Numbered from the stretch's first letter, positions 48,022 to 58,951 are shown. The stretch is DNA of 64,000 nt from Sphingomonas swuensis (GCF_039538045.1 NZ_BAABBQ010000001.1:1448001-1512000), one strand, 5' to 3'. Numbers and translations: made by a program. Notes: generated by a model not told the origin, from the sequence alone.

Positions 48022-49248
48022 ATGGCGAAGATCAAGGTGAAGAACCCGGTCGTCGAACTCGACGGCGACGAGATGACCCGCATCATCTGGCAGTGGATCC
48101 GCGAGCGGCTGATCCTGCCCTACCTCGATGTCGACCTCAAATATTACGACCTGTCGATCGAGAACCGCGATGCGACCGACGACAAGGTCACCGTCGAGAG
48201 CGCCAATGCGATCAAGCAATATGGCGTCGGCGTGAAGTGCGCGACCATCACCCCCGACGAGCAGCGCGTCGAGGAGTTCGGCCTCAAGAAGATGTGGAAA
48301 AGCCCCAACGGCACCATCCGCAACATTCTCGGAGGCGTCGTCTTCCGCGAGCCGATCGTCATCGCCAACGTCCCCCGGCTCATCCCGGGTTGGACCGACC
48401 CGATCGTCGTCGGCCGTCATGCCTTCGGCGACCAGTATAAGGCGACCGACTTCCGCGTTCCCGGCCCGGGCAAGCTCAAGATGACCTTCACCGGCGAGGA
48501 CGGCCAGGTCATCGAGCATGAGGTGTTCGAGTTCGAAAGCTCGGGCGTCGCCATGGGCATGTACAATGTCGACGAGAGCATCCGCGACTTCGCCCGTGCC
48601 TGTCTGAACTACGGCCTGCAGCGCAAGTGGCCGGTCTATCTCAGCACCAAGAACACCATCCTCAAGGCCTATGACGGTCGCTTCAAGGACATCTTCCAGG
48701 AGATCTACGAGGCCGACTTCAAGGACAAGTTCGCCGAGGCCGGGATCGAATATCAGCACCGGCTCATCGACGACATGGTCGCCTCGGCCCTGAAGTGGAG
48801 CGGCAAGTTCGTCTGGGCCTGCAAGAATTACGACGGCGACGTCCAGTCGGACCAGGTCGCGCAGGGCTTCGGCAGCCTTGGCCTCATGACCAGCGTCCTC
48901 ATGACCCCCGACGGCCAGACCGTCGAGGCCGAGGCGGCGCACGGCACCGTCACGCGCCACTATCGCATGCACCAGGCGGGCAAGGCGACCTCGACCAACC
49001 CGATCGCCTCGATCTTCGCCTGGACCGGCGGCCTCAAGTTCCGCGGCCGGATCGACGAGACCCCCGAGGTCGTCCAGTTCGCCGAGACCCTCGAGCGGAT
49101 CTGCGTCGAGACGGTGGAATCGGGCAAGATGACCAAGGATCTCGCGATCCTCGTCGGCCCGGATCAGCCGTGGATGACCACCGAGCAGTTCTTCGAGGCA
49201 GTCGTCCAGAACCTCGACAAGGCTATGGGCGGCACTCAGGCCGCGTAA
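48022..49248 (+). CDS. icd: NADP-dependent isocitrate dehydrogenase, eukaryote-like class
   Basis: 408 residues, TCA-cycle oxidative decarboxylation of isocitrate. N terminus [20 protein letters not shown] and [19 protein letters not shown] (substrate-binding Ser and Arg) mark the homodimeric, mitochondrial-like subfamily common in alphaproteobacteria. [21 protein letters not shown] holds the metal aspartates, and [10 protein letters not shown] the NADP specificity region. Its 3' end overlaps the opposing monooxygenase gene by 13 bases. Confidence 0.96.
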   Translation: MAKIKVKNPVVELDGDEMTRIIWQWIRERLILPYLDVDLKYYDLSIENRDATDDKVTVESANAIKQYGVGVKCATITPDEQRVEEFGLKKMWKSPNGTIRNILGGVVFREPIVIANVPRLIPGWTDPIVVGRHAFGDQYKATDFRVPGPGKLKMTFTGEDGQVIEHEVFEFESSGVAMGMYNVDESIRDFARACLNYGLQRKWPVYLSTKNTILKAYDGRFKDIFQEIYEADFKDKFAEAGIEYQHRLIDDMVASALKWSGKFVWACKNYDGDVQSDQVAQGFGSLGLMTSVLMTPDGQTVEAEAAHGTVTRHYRMHQAGKATSTNPIASIFAWTGGLKFRGRIDETPEVVQFAETLERICVETVESGKMTKDLAILVGPDQPWMTTEQFFEAVVQNLDKAMGGTQAA

Positions 49249-50438
49249 GCGTCCGGGCTTTCCACCCGCTCCCGCCGCACTCCGAGGCCGATCAGTCGGC
49301 CCGGGATGCGGCGGAGCAGCGGCGCGCGGTTGAGCAGCTTGATCAGCCACGGCGCGTCGCTGAGCGGTGGTCCGGGCTGAAGCAGGCGCCCGATCACCTC
49401 GTCCTGCACCCTCTTCTGACCCGCCTGCACCAGCCGCGTCGGCAGCATCCGGCGACGCTGAACCTCACCGAGCAAGCCGTCGACGTCGCGGTGCTCCGCA
49501 AGGGACCTAGCCAGCAGGTTGGCGGCGGCGACGGCATCCTGGATCGCAAGGTTGATCCCGATGCCGCCGATCGGGCTCATCGCATGTGCCGCATCACCGA
49601 TCGCAAGCAGACCGGGGCGATGCCAGCAGGTCAGCCGGTCGAGCTCGACGCTGAGCAGCTTGAGATCGTCGGTGCTGGTCAGCTCGCCAAGGTCGAGTTC
49701 GGGCGCGGCTTGCGCGATGGCACGGCGAAGCGCCTCGATCCCATCGGCCTTCAACACCTCGGCGCGTCCCTTGGGAATGATGAAGGCGCACTGCCAATAG
49801 TCCCCGCGGTCGATCATCGCGAGCAGCCGTCCCTGTTCGATGCGCCCCCGCAGCGCGTTCCCGCCGCCCGTCTTGGCGACCCGGAACCACAGCACGTCCA
49901 TCGGCGCCCCCAGCACCTCGACCGGAAGCATCCGCTGCTTGCGCACCAGCGACGAGCGTCCGTCGGCAGCGATCGTCAGCCTCGCCCTGATCTCGCTTCC
50001 ATCCTCGAGCCTGACCCCGCCGATCCGCTCACCATCGTCGAGGAAGGCTGCCACCGGTGCCGCCATGCACAGGGAAAATCCCGGAAAGGTTTCCGCCTTG
50101 TCGCGAAGGAAGTCGAGGAACTCCCATTGCGGCATCATCGCGATGAACGGCGCGGGGGTGTGCAGCTTCGAGAGGTCTCCCACCAGCCATTCGCGGCCCG
50201 CAATGGTCAGTTCGGCGCGGACAAGACGATGATGCGGGCGCTCGAGAAAGTCTTCGAGCCAGCCAAGCTGGTCGACGATCTCCATCGTCGAGGGGTGAAC
50301 CGTGTCGCCGCGGAAGTCGCGGAAGAAGTCGGCGTGCTTCTCGAGGACCGTTACCCGGCATCCGGCCCGCGCGAACAGCAGGCCCGCCATCACTCCTGCC
50401 GGCCCCCCGCCGACCACGATCAGATCGCGTTGGTCCAT
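49236..50438 (-). CDS. FAD-dependent monooxygenase (PHBH/UbiH-like group)
   Basis: 400 residues. FAD-binding motifs: [28 protein letters not shown] at the N terminus, [13 protein letters not shown] (DG motif) in the middle, and [32 protein letters not shown] (GD motif). This is the class A flavin monooxygenase plan. The substrate is unknown; ubiquinone hydroxylases and aromatic hydroxylases share it. It follows the PH-domain gene by four bases and its end overlaps icd. Confidence 0.88.
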   Translation of the reverse strand: MDQRDLIVVGGGPAGVMAGLLFARAGCRVTVLEKHADFFRDFRGDTVHPSTMEIVDQLGWLEDFLERPHHRLVRAELTIAGREWLVGDLSKLHTPAPFIAMMPQWEFLDFLRDKAETFPGFSLCMAAPVAAFLDDGERIGGVRLEDGSEIRARLTIAADGRSSLVRKQRMLPVEVLGAPMDVLWFRVAKTGGGNALRGRIEQGRLLAMIDRGDYWQCAFIIPKGRAEVLKADGIEALRRAIAQAAPELDLGELTSTDDLKLLSVELDRLTCWHRPGLLAIGDAAHAMSPIGGIGINLAIQDAVAAANLLARSLAEHRDVDGLLGEVQRRRMLPTRLVQAGQKRVQDEVIGRLLQPGPPLSDAPWLIKLLNRAPLLRRIPGRLIGLGVRRERVESPDAYAA

Positions 50439-50442
50439 CGAC

Positions 50443-50811
50443 CTACCCCCTTCCCAGCACCCCCCGCGCCAGCACCTGCTGGATCATGGTGAGATTGCTT
50501 CCCCTGCCGATCTTGATCTCGAGCGGCGTGGCGCCTCCCGACAGCCAGAAGACCATGTCGGCCTCAAGGTCGAAGGTCCCTGCGGTCTCGAGGCTGAAAC
50601 GGACGATGCTTCGATAGGGGATCGACTGGATCGCGATCTTCTTGCCGGTCCAGCCCTGGATGTTGACCAGGCACAGGCGCCGGTCGGTGAGGAAGGCGAT
50701 ATCGCGCAGCGTCTTGAAGGCGATCAGCACCTCCTCGCCGTCGAGGAGCAGCGCCCGGTAGCGCCGCGCAACCTCGTCGGTGTCGATCTCGGTCGCCGCG
50801 AACAGGCCCAT
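50443..50811 (-). CDS. bacterial PH-domain protein
   Basis: 122 residues, one bacterial pleckstrin-homology-like domain: RYRALLLDGEEVLIAFKTLRDIAFLTDRRLCLVNIQG, KKIAIQSIPYRSIVRFSLETAGTF and ADMVFWLSGGATPLEIKIG. No signal peptide or membrane helix. The start shares one base with the pntAA stop. Such proteins are widespread and uncharacterised; role unknown. Confidence 0.82.
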   Translation of the reverse strand: MGLFAATEIDTDEVARRYRALLLDGEEVLIAFKTLRDIAFLTDRRLCLVNIQGWTGKKIAIQSIPYRSIVRFSLETAGTFDLEADMVFWLSGGATPLEIKIGRGSNLTMIQQVLARGVLGRG

Positions 50812-51935
50812 CAGGCCAGCCGCTCGCTCACCACCTGACCACCGCGCGTCAGGCGCACCGCCTTCACGATCTCGTCCTCGTCGGCGAGGACCGGGCGGCC
50901 CTGCTCCTTGTTCCAGAAGGCCGAGAGGAAGTTGAACAGGTTGCGGGAGTAGAGCGCGCTCGCATCGGCCGCCAGGCTTCGGGCGAGATTGGTCGCGCCG
51001 ACGATCTTGACGCCGTGCCGCTCGACCGTCTCCCCGGCGACGCAGCCTTCGACATTGCCGCCCGCGTCGGCAGCGAGATCGACGACCACGCTGCCTGGGC
51101 GCATCGAGCTGAGCTGGGCGTCGCTGATCAATCGCGGCGCGGGCTTGCCCGGAATTAGCGCGGTGGTGATGACGATGTCCTGCTTGGCGAGATGGCTCGA
51201 GACCAGTTCGGCCTGCGCCTTCTTATACTCGTCCGAAGTCTCGCCGGCGTAGCCGCCCTGCCCCTCGCCCTCGATCCCGGCCACGCCTTCGACGAACACC
51301 GCCTTGGCGCCGAGGCTCTGGATCTGCTCGCGGGTGGCCGAGCGGACGTCGGTCGCGCTGACCTGAGCGCCCAGCCGCCGAGCGGTGGCGATCGCCTGCA
51401 GGCCGGCCACCCCGACGCCCATGACGAACACCCGCGCCGGGCTGACCGTGCCGGCCGCGGTCATCATCATCGGGAACGCCCGGCCGTAAGCCGCGGCACC
51501 GTCGATTACCGCCTTGTAGCCGGCGAGGTTCGACTGGCTCGACAGCACGTCCATCGACTGCGCGCGGGTGATGCGCGGCATCCACTCCATCGCCAGCGCC
51601 TCGATGCCCGCGGCTCCATAGGCGTTGATCGCCTCGCGGCGGCGGAAGGGATCGAGGATCCCGACCAGAAGCGCGCCCGGTGCCACCGCGCCGAGTTCGC
51701 CCGGCTCCATTCCGCTGACGGTCAGGACCAACTCGGCACCGGCCAGCACCGCGGCCCGCTCGCCGACGCTTGCGCCGGCCGCGGCATAGTCCTCGTCGCT
51801 CACCCCTGCGGAAAGACCGGCTCCCCGCTCCACCGCCACCTCGCCGCCAAGAGCGGTGAACTTCTTCACCGTTTCCGGAATGGCTGCGACCCGGCTCTCG
51901 CCCGGCGCGGTCTCGGCGGGGATGGCGATCTTCAA
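50811..51935 (-). CDS. pntAA: NAD(P) transhydrogenase alpha subunit, part 1
   Basis: 374 residues from TTG 51935, five bases after the upstream small gene, with no ribosome site, so coupling is likely. The NAD-binding domain I of proton-translocating transhydrogenase: KIAIPAETAPGESRVAAIPETVKKF, RITRAQSMDVLSSQSNLAGYKAV, GVGVAGLQAIATARRLGAQVSATDVR and the mobile-loop stretch EGQGGYAGETSDEYKKAQ. The membrane part (PntAB) and PntB, which should follow, are absent here; a PH-domain gene comes next. Alanine dehydrogenase is related but lacks this DVRSATREQIQSLGAK stretch. Confidence 0.92.
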   Translation of the reverse strand: MKIAIPAETAPGESRVAAIPETVKKFTALGGEVAVERGAGLSAGVSDEDYAAAGASVGERAAVLAGAELVLTVSGMEPGELGAVAPGALLVGILDPFRRREAINAYGAAGIEALAMEWMPRITRAQSMDVLSSQSNLAGYKAVIDGAAAYGRAFPMMMTAAGTVSPARVFVMGVGVAGLQAIATARRLGAQVSATDVRSATREQIQSLGAKAVFVEGVAGIEGEGQGGYAGETSDEYKKAQAELVSSHLAKQDIVITTALIPGKPAPRLISDAQLSSMRPGSVVVDLAADAGGNVEGCVAGETVERHGVKIVGATNLARSLAADASALYSRNLFNFLSAFWNKEQGRPVLADEDEIVKAVRLTRGGQVVSERLA

Positions 51936-51940
51936 GGCGA

Positions 51941-52090
51941 TCAGTCGGCGATGATGATCATGACGAGGAAGCCGAGGATCAGCGCGGTCACCGCGCCCCA
52001 CTTCAGCATCATGATCAGCAGGCTGTAGTCCTTGGCGTGCTTGTTGAAGTCGACCGGGGACTCCCCGTTGGAGGTCGGTTCGGCGGCCAT
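51941..52090 (-). CDS. aa3-type cytochrome c oxidase subunit IV-like small membrane protein
   Basis: 49 residues starting MAAEPTSNGESPVDFNKHAK, then DYSLLIMMLKWGAVTALILGFLVMIIIAD. The charged N terminus with HAKDYSLL and a single membrane helix beginning KWG fits the bacterial aa3 oxidase subunit IV family, which lies ahead of pntA in many sphingomonads. It is five bases upstream of pntAA. Too short for usual gene finding, but family resemblance and spacing are good. Confidence 0.85.
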   Translation of the reverse strand: MAAEPTSNGESPVDFNKHAKDYSLLIMMLKWGAVTALILGFLVMIIIAD

Positions 52091-52238
52091 GTGTGCTCCC
52101 TCGTTCTGGTCTCTTTGGCCGCGTCATAGCGGCTCCCTCGCCAAGCCCCAAGCCCCGCCTTCAACAGCGACACCGGGCCACTCACCCTTTCTTTACGCCT
52201 TCCGCGCTAAGGTCGCGCTCCAGAGGAGGCTCATTCCG

Positions 52239-53672
52239 TTGCGCGCCGATACCATCCGCTTTCTGCTGCTGGTCGATGCCGAACCCGCCGATCGCCGGCT
52301 GGTCGCGGCCACCGCTGCGCGGTCGGGCTGGAACACGCTCGGCGCCCCCTCGGTCGCCGACGCCCAGGAGCTGCTCGGGGGCCCCAATGGCCATGAGATC
52401 CGCGCGGTCCTGATCGGCCGCTGGGATCCTGCGTCGGGCGCGGCGCTGGTCCGGGCGCTTCGTGCGGATCGACCCGGCCTCCCGATCATCGTTCTCGCCG
52501 AGGGCGGGTCGGTCGGCCAGGCGGTGGAAGCGATGCGCGCCGGCGCCAGCGACTTCCTCGTCCGTCCGGTCGCGCCCGAGCGGCTGACCGAGGCGCTCGC
52601 GGTCAATGCCGACCGCCGCCGCGCCGCCGGCGAACTCGCGCCCCTGTCCGAGAAGATGGCTCCGGTCCTCAGCCTCGACGAACTCATCGGCGCCGCTCCC
52701 GATTTCCGAGCCGCGCTCGCCGTCGCCGCCAAGGCCGCGCGGAGCCGCCTCGCATTGCTGATCGTCGGCGAAGCCGGCGCGGGCAAGGAGACGATTGCCC
52801 GGGCGGTGCACGCCGCCTCGCCCCGCGCCCGCGGTCCCTTCCTGGTGATCGACTGCCGGGCGGTCGCCGCCAACATCATCGACAGCGAGCTGTTCGGCCA
52901 TGTCGCCGGCGCCTTCCCGGGCGCCTTCGCCGAGCGGGTCGGAAAGCTGGTCGAGGCCGATGGCGGGACCCTGCTGCTCGACGACGTCGCCGCGCTTCCC
53001 GCCGCAACGCAGGCCGCCCTCGACCGGGTGCTCGCCACCGGCGAGGTCCGCCCGGTCGGCTGCAACGGCTCGAACAGCGTCGACGTCCGGATCATCGCCA
53101 CTTCCTCTGCCGCCCTCCCCGACAGCTTCGACCCCGGGCTTGCCGAGCGGCTCTCCGCTACCGTCGTCACGGTGCCGGCCCTGCGCGATCGGAGCGGCGA
53201 CATTCCCGCGCTTGCCCGCCATCTTCTCGCCCGCCACACCGGCCAGCCCGGAATTCGCCCGATCTCGATCGGCGACGACGCGCTGGCGGTGCTGATGCGC
53301 TATGGCTGGCCGGGCAACGTCCGCCAGCTCTCCGGAGTGATGTTCCGCGCTGCGCTCCAGTGCAGCGGAAGCGCGCTCACCGCCGACGACTTCCCCCACA
53401 TCTCGCTGCAGTCGCGCTTCACCAACCGGGTCGGCGACATGGCCGGCGAGATTGGCCAGGCCGCCACCTCCGCCGCCTTGTCCGGGCCCGGCATCACCTT
53501 GTGGCGCGCCGACGGGCATTTGCGCCCCCTTCAGGAGGTCGAGGCGGACCTCATCCGTCTCGCCATCGGTCATTACCGCGGCAAGATGACCGAGGTCGCC
53601 CGGCGGCTCGGCATCGGTCGCTCGACGCTCTATCGCAAGCTGGCCGAACTCGGCATCGACACCGCCGCCTGA
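52239..53672 (+). CDS. AAA+/Fis-type regulator with degenerate receiver and altered GAFTGA
   Basis: 477 residues from TTG 52239, chosen because AGGAGG (52224-52229) lies nine bases upstream. The N-terminal receiver-like domain (1-115) has lost the phospho-acceptor: the strand that should read LLD is LIG (Gly60), and the conserved Lys is Arg109. The AAA+ domain has Walker A GEAGAGKE (177-184) and GGTLLLDDV, but the sigma-54 contact loop is GAFPGA (224-229) instead of GAFTGA. A Fis helix-turn-helix ends it (KMTEVARRLGIGRSTLYRKL). Probably a phosphorylation-independent regulator; targets unknown. Confidence 0.88.
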   Translation: MRADTIRFLLLVDAEPADRRLVAATAARSGWNTLGAPSVADAQELLGGPNGHEIRAVLIGRWDPASGAALVRALRADRPGLPIIVLAEGGSVGQAVEAMRAGASDFLVRPVAPERLTEALAVNADRRRAAGELAPLSEKMAPVLSLDELIGAAPDFRAALAVAAKAARSRLALLIVGEAGAGKETIARAVHAASPRARGPFLVIDCRAVAANIIDSELFGHVAGAFPGAFAERVGKLVEADGGTLLLDDVAALPAATQAALDRVLATGEVRPVGCNGSNSVDVRIIATSSAALPDSFDPGLAERLSATVVTVPALRDRSGDIPALARHLLARHTGQPGIRPISIGDDALAVLMRYGWPGNVRQLSGVMFRAALQCSGSALTADDFPHISLQSRFTNRVGDMAGEIGQAATSAALSGPGITLWRADGHLRPLQEVEADLIRLAIGHYRGKMTEVARRLGIGRSTLYRKLAELGIDTAA

Positions 53673-53692
53673 ACCGCGCATCTGGAACGACG

Positions 53693-54448
53693 ATGAAGTC
53701 GGTCCTGCTCCTCGTCCTGCTGCTCGCCGCCTGCAAGCGACCCGATCCTGCGCCCGAGACAACAACGGTGTCGGACGAGGGCGCTTGCCGCTCGCTCCTG
53801 TTCGAAGGCCAGCGCTTCACCATCTGCCGCGACCCGGCAGCAAGCCTCGAAGTGCATGTCGCGGGAAAGGACAACCGCCCCTACCGGAGCTTCGCCGCGC
53901 TCGAGCATGTTCTCGGGCCTCGCGCCGCAAAGGTCCGCTTCGCGGTCAACGCCGGCATGTTCGACGACGACGGTCGCCCGATCGGTCTCGCCATTGCCGA
54001 GGGCAAGGAACTCAAACCATTGAACAAGCGCACCAATGGCGGCGGCAACTTCCACCTTCAGCCGAACGGTGTGTTCCTGGTCCGCGCCGACGGCCGTGCC
54101 GAGGTCGTCACCACCGGCGCCTATCGGGCAAACCCCTCAATTCGCTTCGCCACGCAAAGCGGCCCGATGCTGGTGATCGACGGCAAGGTGAACCCGCGCT
54201 TCTCCCGCGACGGGAGCTCGCAATATGTCCGTAACGGCGTCGGCGTCGACGGTGCCGGCGTCACGGTGGTGGCGATCAGCGACACGCCGGTCAGCTTCGG
54301 CCGCTTCGCCCGGCTGTTCGCGGGTCCGCTCGGTTGCCGCAATGCGCTTTATCTCGACGGCTCGGTCAGCAGCCTGTGGGATCCGGCGAACGCGCGCATG
54401 GACAGCCTCTCCGCCATCGGCCCGATGCTGGTCGCCTTCGCCTCTTAG
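53693..54448 (+). CDS. phosphodiester glycosidase family lipoprotein (DUF2233/NAGPA)
   Basis: 251 residues. Lipoprotein signal LLLVLLLAACKRP (Cys14). The body matches the NAGPA/phosphodiester glycosidase fold: VRFAVNAGMFDDDGRPIGLAIAEG, NGGGNFHLQPNGVFLV, FATQSGPMLVIDG, NGVGVDGAGVTVVAISDTPVSF and ALYLDGSVSSLW. Related proteins uncover phosphodiester-linked sugars; the bacterial substrate is unknown. It overlaps the opposing folP end by four bases. Confidence 0.85.
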   Translation: MKSVLLLVLLLAACKRPDPAPETTTVSDEGACRSLLFEGQRFTICRDPAASLEVHVAGKDNRPYRSFAALEHVLGPRAAKVRFAVNAGMFDDDGRPIGLAIAEGKELKPLNKRTNGGGNFHLQPNGVFLVRADGRAEVVTTGAYRANPSIRFATQSGPMLVIDGKVNPRFSRDGSSQYVRNGVGVDGAGVTVVAISDTPVSFGRFARLFAGPLGCRNALYLDGSVSSLWDPANARMDSLSAIGPMLVAFAS

Positions 54449-55515
54449 GGGCGCGGAGTGAGCGCCTGGTCGCGCAGGCCGCGCCACACGCGCAGGGCCT
54501 GGACGGTCTCGTAGGCGTCGTGCGCGCGGACAAGATGCGCGCCCTGGTCGATTGCCTTCAGCGCCAGGGTGAGGCTTCCGCCGAGCCTCCGGTCTGCCGG
54601 AGCTTCGCCGTGGAGCGCGCCGATCGTCCGCTTGCGGCTGGCGCCCACCAGCAGCGGGCAGCCAAGGCCATGGAAGGCCGCGAGCCCGTTCAGAAGCTCG
54701 AGATTGTGCGCCACCGTCTTGCCGAAGCCGATGCCCGGATCGACCAGGATCTTCTCCCGCTCGATCCCCGCGTCCAGTGCCGCCTGGATCCGGTCCTCAA
54801 GCCACAGATAGACTTCGACCAGGGCTCCGCGCGGGTAGGAAGGCGCCTGCTGCATTGTCTCGGGCTTGCCCTGGTGGTGCATCAGGCAGACCGGCACTCC
54901 GGCCTTGGCGACGACCGCCGCCGAGCGCTCATCCCAGGTCAGGGCCGACACGTCGTTGACCATGGTCGCGCCCGCCGCCAGCGCCGCTTCCATCACCGCG
55001 GCCTTGCGGGTGTCGATCGACACTGCCGCGCCGCTCGCCGCAAGCGCGCGCACCAGCGGCACGACCCGCTCGATCTCGTCGCCTTCCCACACCGTGGTCG
55101 CGCGGGGCCGAGTGCTCTCCCCGCCGACATCGACAATCGCCGCGCCCGCTTCGGCGGCTGCGAAACCCTGGTCGGGCGTGGCGCTCACCCCGCCGTCGGA
55201 AAAGCTGTCGGGAGTCGCATTGAGGATCGCCATCAGCTGCGGCTGGTCGAGCCGGATGGTCCGGGCGCCGAGCTGCAGCGCGGCTCGCGTCCCGGTAATG
55301 GCCGCCCAGGACGACGCCATGGCGTCATCCTCGAGCCTGTTCTCCAGCCCCTCGACGGGCACCAGCTCGGCGGCCACGCGACCGTCGTTGCCGACCCGCA
55401 GCAGCTCGACCGCCGAGAACCACAGCATCGTCCCCGCCAGCCGCGCCACCTTGCCGTCATGGCCGAAGGGCGCGTCGACGAAGCCGGTCGGTCGGATGAT
55501 GGTGCGGAAGGTCAT
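54445..55515 (-). CDS. folP: dihydropteroate synthase with N-terminal extension
   Basis: 356 residues. TIM-barrel enzyme joining p-aminobenzoate and DHPP in folate synthesis. Core motifs: LMAILNATPDSFSDGG, AIVDVGGESTRPRA, VSIDTRK, MVNDVSAL, LMHHQGKPETMQ, LVDPGIGFGKT and LLVGASRKRTIG. The first ~90 residues (TIIRPTGFVDAPFGHDGKVARL and on) precede the usual start and appear to be an alphaproteobacterial extension of unknown role. It follows ccrM by 20 bases. Confidence 0.94.
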   Translation of the reverse strand: MTFRTIIRPTGFVDAPFGHDGKVARLAGTMLWFSAVELLRVGNDGRVAAELVPVEGLENRLEDDAMASSWAAITGTRAALQLGARTIRLDQPQLMAILNATPDSFSDGGVSATPDQGFAAAEAGAAIVDVGGESTRPRATTVWEGDEIERVVPLVRALAASGAAVSIDTRKAAVMEAALAAGATMVNDVSALTWDERSAAVVAKAGVPVCLMHHQGKPETMQQAPSYPRGALVEVYLWLEDRIQAALDAGIEREKILVDPGIGFGKTVAHNLELLNGLAAFHGLGCPLLVGASRKRTIGALHGEAPADRRLGGSLTLALKAIDQGAHLVRAHDAYETVQALRVWRGLRDQALTPRP

Positions 55516-55535
55516 ATTTCTTCTCTATCCGGGCG

Positions 55536-56853
<1,318 letters not shown>

Positions 56854-56866
56854 AGCGCGGGAGCTT

Positions 56867-57499
56867 CTATTCGGCGGCGATCGCGAACAGCGGCTGGACC
56901 TGCGCCGCGATCGCCTCGCGGACCAGGTTGAAGCTGGTGCGGTGGAGCGGCGTCGGGCCAAGCTCGCGCAGCGCGCGGCGGTGGTCGGCGGTCGGATAAC
57001 CGCGGTTCCGCTCCCACCCGTAACCTGGCCAGGCCAGCGCATGCTCGGCCATGATCCGGTCGCGGGTCACCTTGGCGACGATCGAGGCTGCCGCGATCGA
57101 GCGGCTCTTCGCGTCGCCCGCGATGATCGGGCGGCTCGGTCGCTCCCAGCGCGGGCAGCGATTGCCGTCGACCAGCACGAAGGCCGGATCGAAGCTCAGT
57201 GCCTCGACCGCCCGCGCCATCGCCAGCATCCGCGCCCAGTAAATGTTGAGCGCGTCGATCTCCTCGACGCTGCAGATGCCGACCCCGCAGCGGGCTTGGA
57301 CCATCAGTTTGGCGTGGATCGCCTCGCGCGCTTCAAGCGGCAATTTCTTGCTGTCATCGATCCCGCGCGGGAAGCGCTCGCGGTCGAGCACCACCGCGGC
57401 GGCGACCACCGGCCCGGCGAGCGGCGCGCACCCCGCCTCGTCGACGCCGGCGAGCGGCAGCGGGTCGTCCTTCTCGATCTTGAAGCAGGGGCGCGGCAT
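56867..57499 (-). CDS. rnhB: ribonuclease HII
   Basis: 210 residues from ATG 57499 (an upstream in-frame start at 57517 is possible). Removes RNA and single ribonucleotides from DNA. Motifs: LAGVDEAGCAPLAGPVVAAAV (catalytic Asp-Glu), GIDDSKKLP, FVLVDGNRCP, AGDAKSRSIAAASIVAKVTRDRIM and YGWERNRGYPTADHRRAL. rnhB beside ccrM is a familiar alphaproteobacterial neighbourhood. Confidence 0.94.
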   Translation of the reverse strand: MPRPCFKIEKDDPLPLAGVDEAGCAPLAGPVVAAAVVLDRERFPRGIDDSKKLPLEAREAIHAKLMVQARCGVGICSVEEIDALNIYWARMLAMARAVEALSFDPAFVLVDGNRCPRWERPSRPIIAGDAKSRSIAAASIVAKVTRDRIMAEHALAWPGYGWERNRGYPTADHRRALRELGPTPLHRTSFNLVREAIAAQVQPLFAIAAE

Positions 57500-57522
57500 C
57501 GGGGCGGTGTAGCACAACAGTA

Positions 57523-57540
57523 CTCCTGCGAAAGCAGGAG
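57523..57540. repeat. REP-like hairpin
   Basis: CTCCTGC-GAAA-GCAGGAG, a perfect 7-bp stem with a GAAA tetraloop, between divergent rnhB and the ZIP transporter gene. Close variants occur at 61100-61173, so it is a dispersed intergenic palindrome of REP type. Confidence 0.75.
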
Positions 57541-57646
57541 CCTAGTGGCTTCATATTCCGCATGTTCTTGAGCAGGCGGGCCGGGGCCATCTCTTTGCAG
57601 GAGAACAGGACAGGCAACTCTCCCCTGCCCCGATCATTACGCTTCC

Positions 57647-58405
57647 ATGCCGATGGCGCTTCAAGCCGGCCTGTGGGGTCTCCTGTCAGGATCGGCGCTG
57701 CTGCTCGGCGCACTGATCGGCTGGTTCGCTCCGATGTCACGGCGCCTGATCGCCGCCGTCATGGCGTTCGGCGCGGGCGTGCTCATCTCGGCCCTGTCGT
57801 TCGAACTGGTCGACGAGGCCTGGCGACAGGGCGGCTTCGCGCCGGTCGCCGTCGGCTTCCTCGGTGGCGCGCTCGTCTACACCGCCGCCAACTACTGGCT
57901 CAGCCACCGCGGCGCGCGGCACCGCAAGCGCAGCCATGAGGCAAAGCGCGCAACCCAGGCCGAGAACCATCCCAACAATGGCGCCGCGCTCGCCCTCGGC
58001 GCACTCCTCGACGGAATTCCCGAGAGCATCGTCATAGGGGTCAGCCTGATCGAGGGTGGAGCGGTCGGAATGGTCGCGGTCATCGCCGTCTTCCTTTCGA
58101 ACCTCCCCGAAGGCCTTTCCAGCGCGGCCGGCATGAAGGCCGAGGGCAAGCGCGCCGGCGGCGTCTTCGCCATGTGGGCGGGCATTGCGCTCGCCTCGGG
58201 CGCGGCCGCGGCGATCGGCTTCGTCGCCTTCGCCGGGGTCCCGCCCGAGGGAGTCGCGCTTGTTCAGGCCGTCGCTGCGGGCGCCATCCTCGCGATGATC
58301 GTGGACACCATGGTCCCCGAGGCCTTCGAAGGCACCCACGACTTTGCCGGACTGATCAGCGTCACCGGCTTCCTCGCCGCCTTCGCACTCAGCCGGCTCA
58401 CCTGA
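57647..58405 (+). CDS. ZIP-family metal transporter
   Basis: 252 residues, about eight membrane segments (GLLSGSALLLGALIGWF, RRLIAAVMAFGAGVLISAL and others). A His-rich cytosolic loop (HRGARHRKRSHEAKR, ENHPNN) is followed by the metal-site helices ALGALLDGIPESIVIGVSL and FLSNLPEGLSSAAGMK. Probably imports zinc or another divalent metal. An alternative start is ATG 57653. The stop abuts the opposing msrA stop. Confidence 0.9.
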   Translation: MPMALQAGLWGLLSGSALLLGALIGWFAPMSRRLIAAVMAFGAGVLISALSFELVDEAWRQGGFAPVAVGFLGGALVYTAANYWLSHRGARHRKRSHEAKRATQAENHPNNGAALALGALLDGIPESIVIGVSLIEGGAVGMVAVIAVFLSNLPEGLSSAAGMKAEGKRAGGVFAMWAGIALASGAAAAIGFVAFAGVPPEGVALVQAVAAGAILAMIVDTMVPEAFEGTHDFAGLISVTGFLAAFALSRLT

Positions 58406-58951
58406 TCAGGCGGTCGCGTTCGCCTTCAAGCGATTCTGAAAGCTCTTGCGCAACTTGTTGAGCTTGGGAGGGATTACCGCCATGCAATAGGGATTGCGCT
58501 GGCCTTCGGTGGCCCAATAATCCTGGTGGTAATCCTCGGCCGGATACCAGGTCGAGAGCGGCTCGATCGTGGTCACGATCCGCCCGCCCTGTTCCTCGTT
58601 GAGCGCCGCGATCTTTCCGCGAGCCTCAGCCTCCTGTCCCTCGTCGATCGGGAAGATGGCGCTTCGATACTGCGTCCCGACATCGTTGCCCTGGCGGTTG
58701 AGCTGGGTCGGGTCATGGGTCGCGAAGAAGATGTCGAGGAGGTCGCCATAGCTGACCACGTCCGGGTCGAAGGTCACCCGGATCGCCTCGGCATGGCCGG
58801 TATCCCCGCCGCAGACCTGCTTGTAGGTCGGGTTGACGGTATCACCGCCGATATATCCGCTCTCGACCCCGCTCACTCCGGCGACGTCGAGGAACACCGC
58901 CTCGGTGCACCAGAAGCAGCCACCAGCCAGGATCGCTTGTTGTTCGGCCAT
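58406..58951 (-). CDS. msrA: peptide-methionine (S)-S-oxide reductase
   Basis: 181 residues from ATG 58951, with GGAG six bases before it (a GTG at 58954 is an alternative). Repairs oxidised methionine. Active site [12 protein letters not shown] (Cys12), [25 protein letters not shown] and [23 protein letters not shown] are diagnostic. MsrB is not nearby. No EcfG-type promoter is seen upstream. Confidence 0.95.
   Translation of the reverse strand: MAEQQAILAGGCFWCTEAVFLDVAGVSGVESGYIGGDTVNPTYKQVCGGDTGHAEAIRVTFDPDVVSYGDLLDIFFATHDPTQLNRQGNDVGTQYRSAIFPIDEGQEAEARGKIAALNEEQGGRIVTTIEPLSTWYPAEDYHQDYWATEGQRNPYCMAVIPPKLNKLRKSFQNRLKANATA

Noticed and set aside
47482..49350. 622-codon open frame on the minus strand across icd
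   Set aside because: Antisense shadow of icd and psd in GC-rich DNA; the translation is low-complexity (runs of Leu, Asp, Arg, Gly) and matches no fold, whereas icd on the plus strand is unmistakable.
52182..53765. 527-codon minus-strand frame opposite the AAA+/Fis regulator
   Set aside because: Gly/Ala/Asp-rich shadow translation; the plus-strand gene has motifs and an AGGAGG ribosome site.
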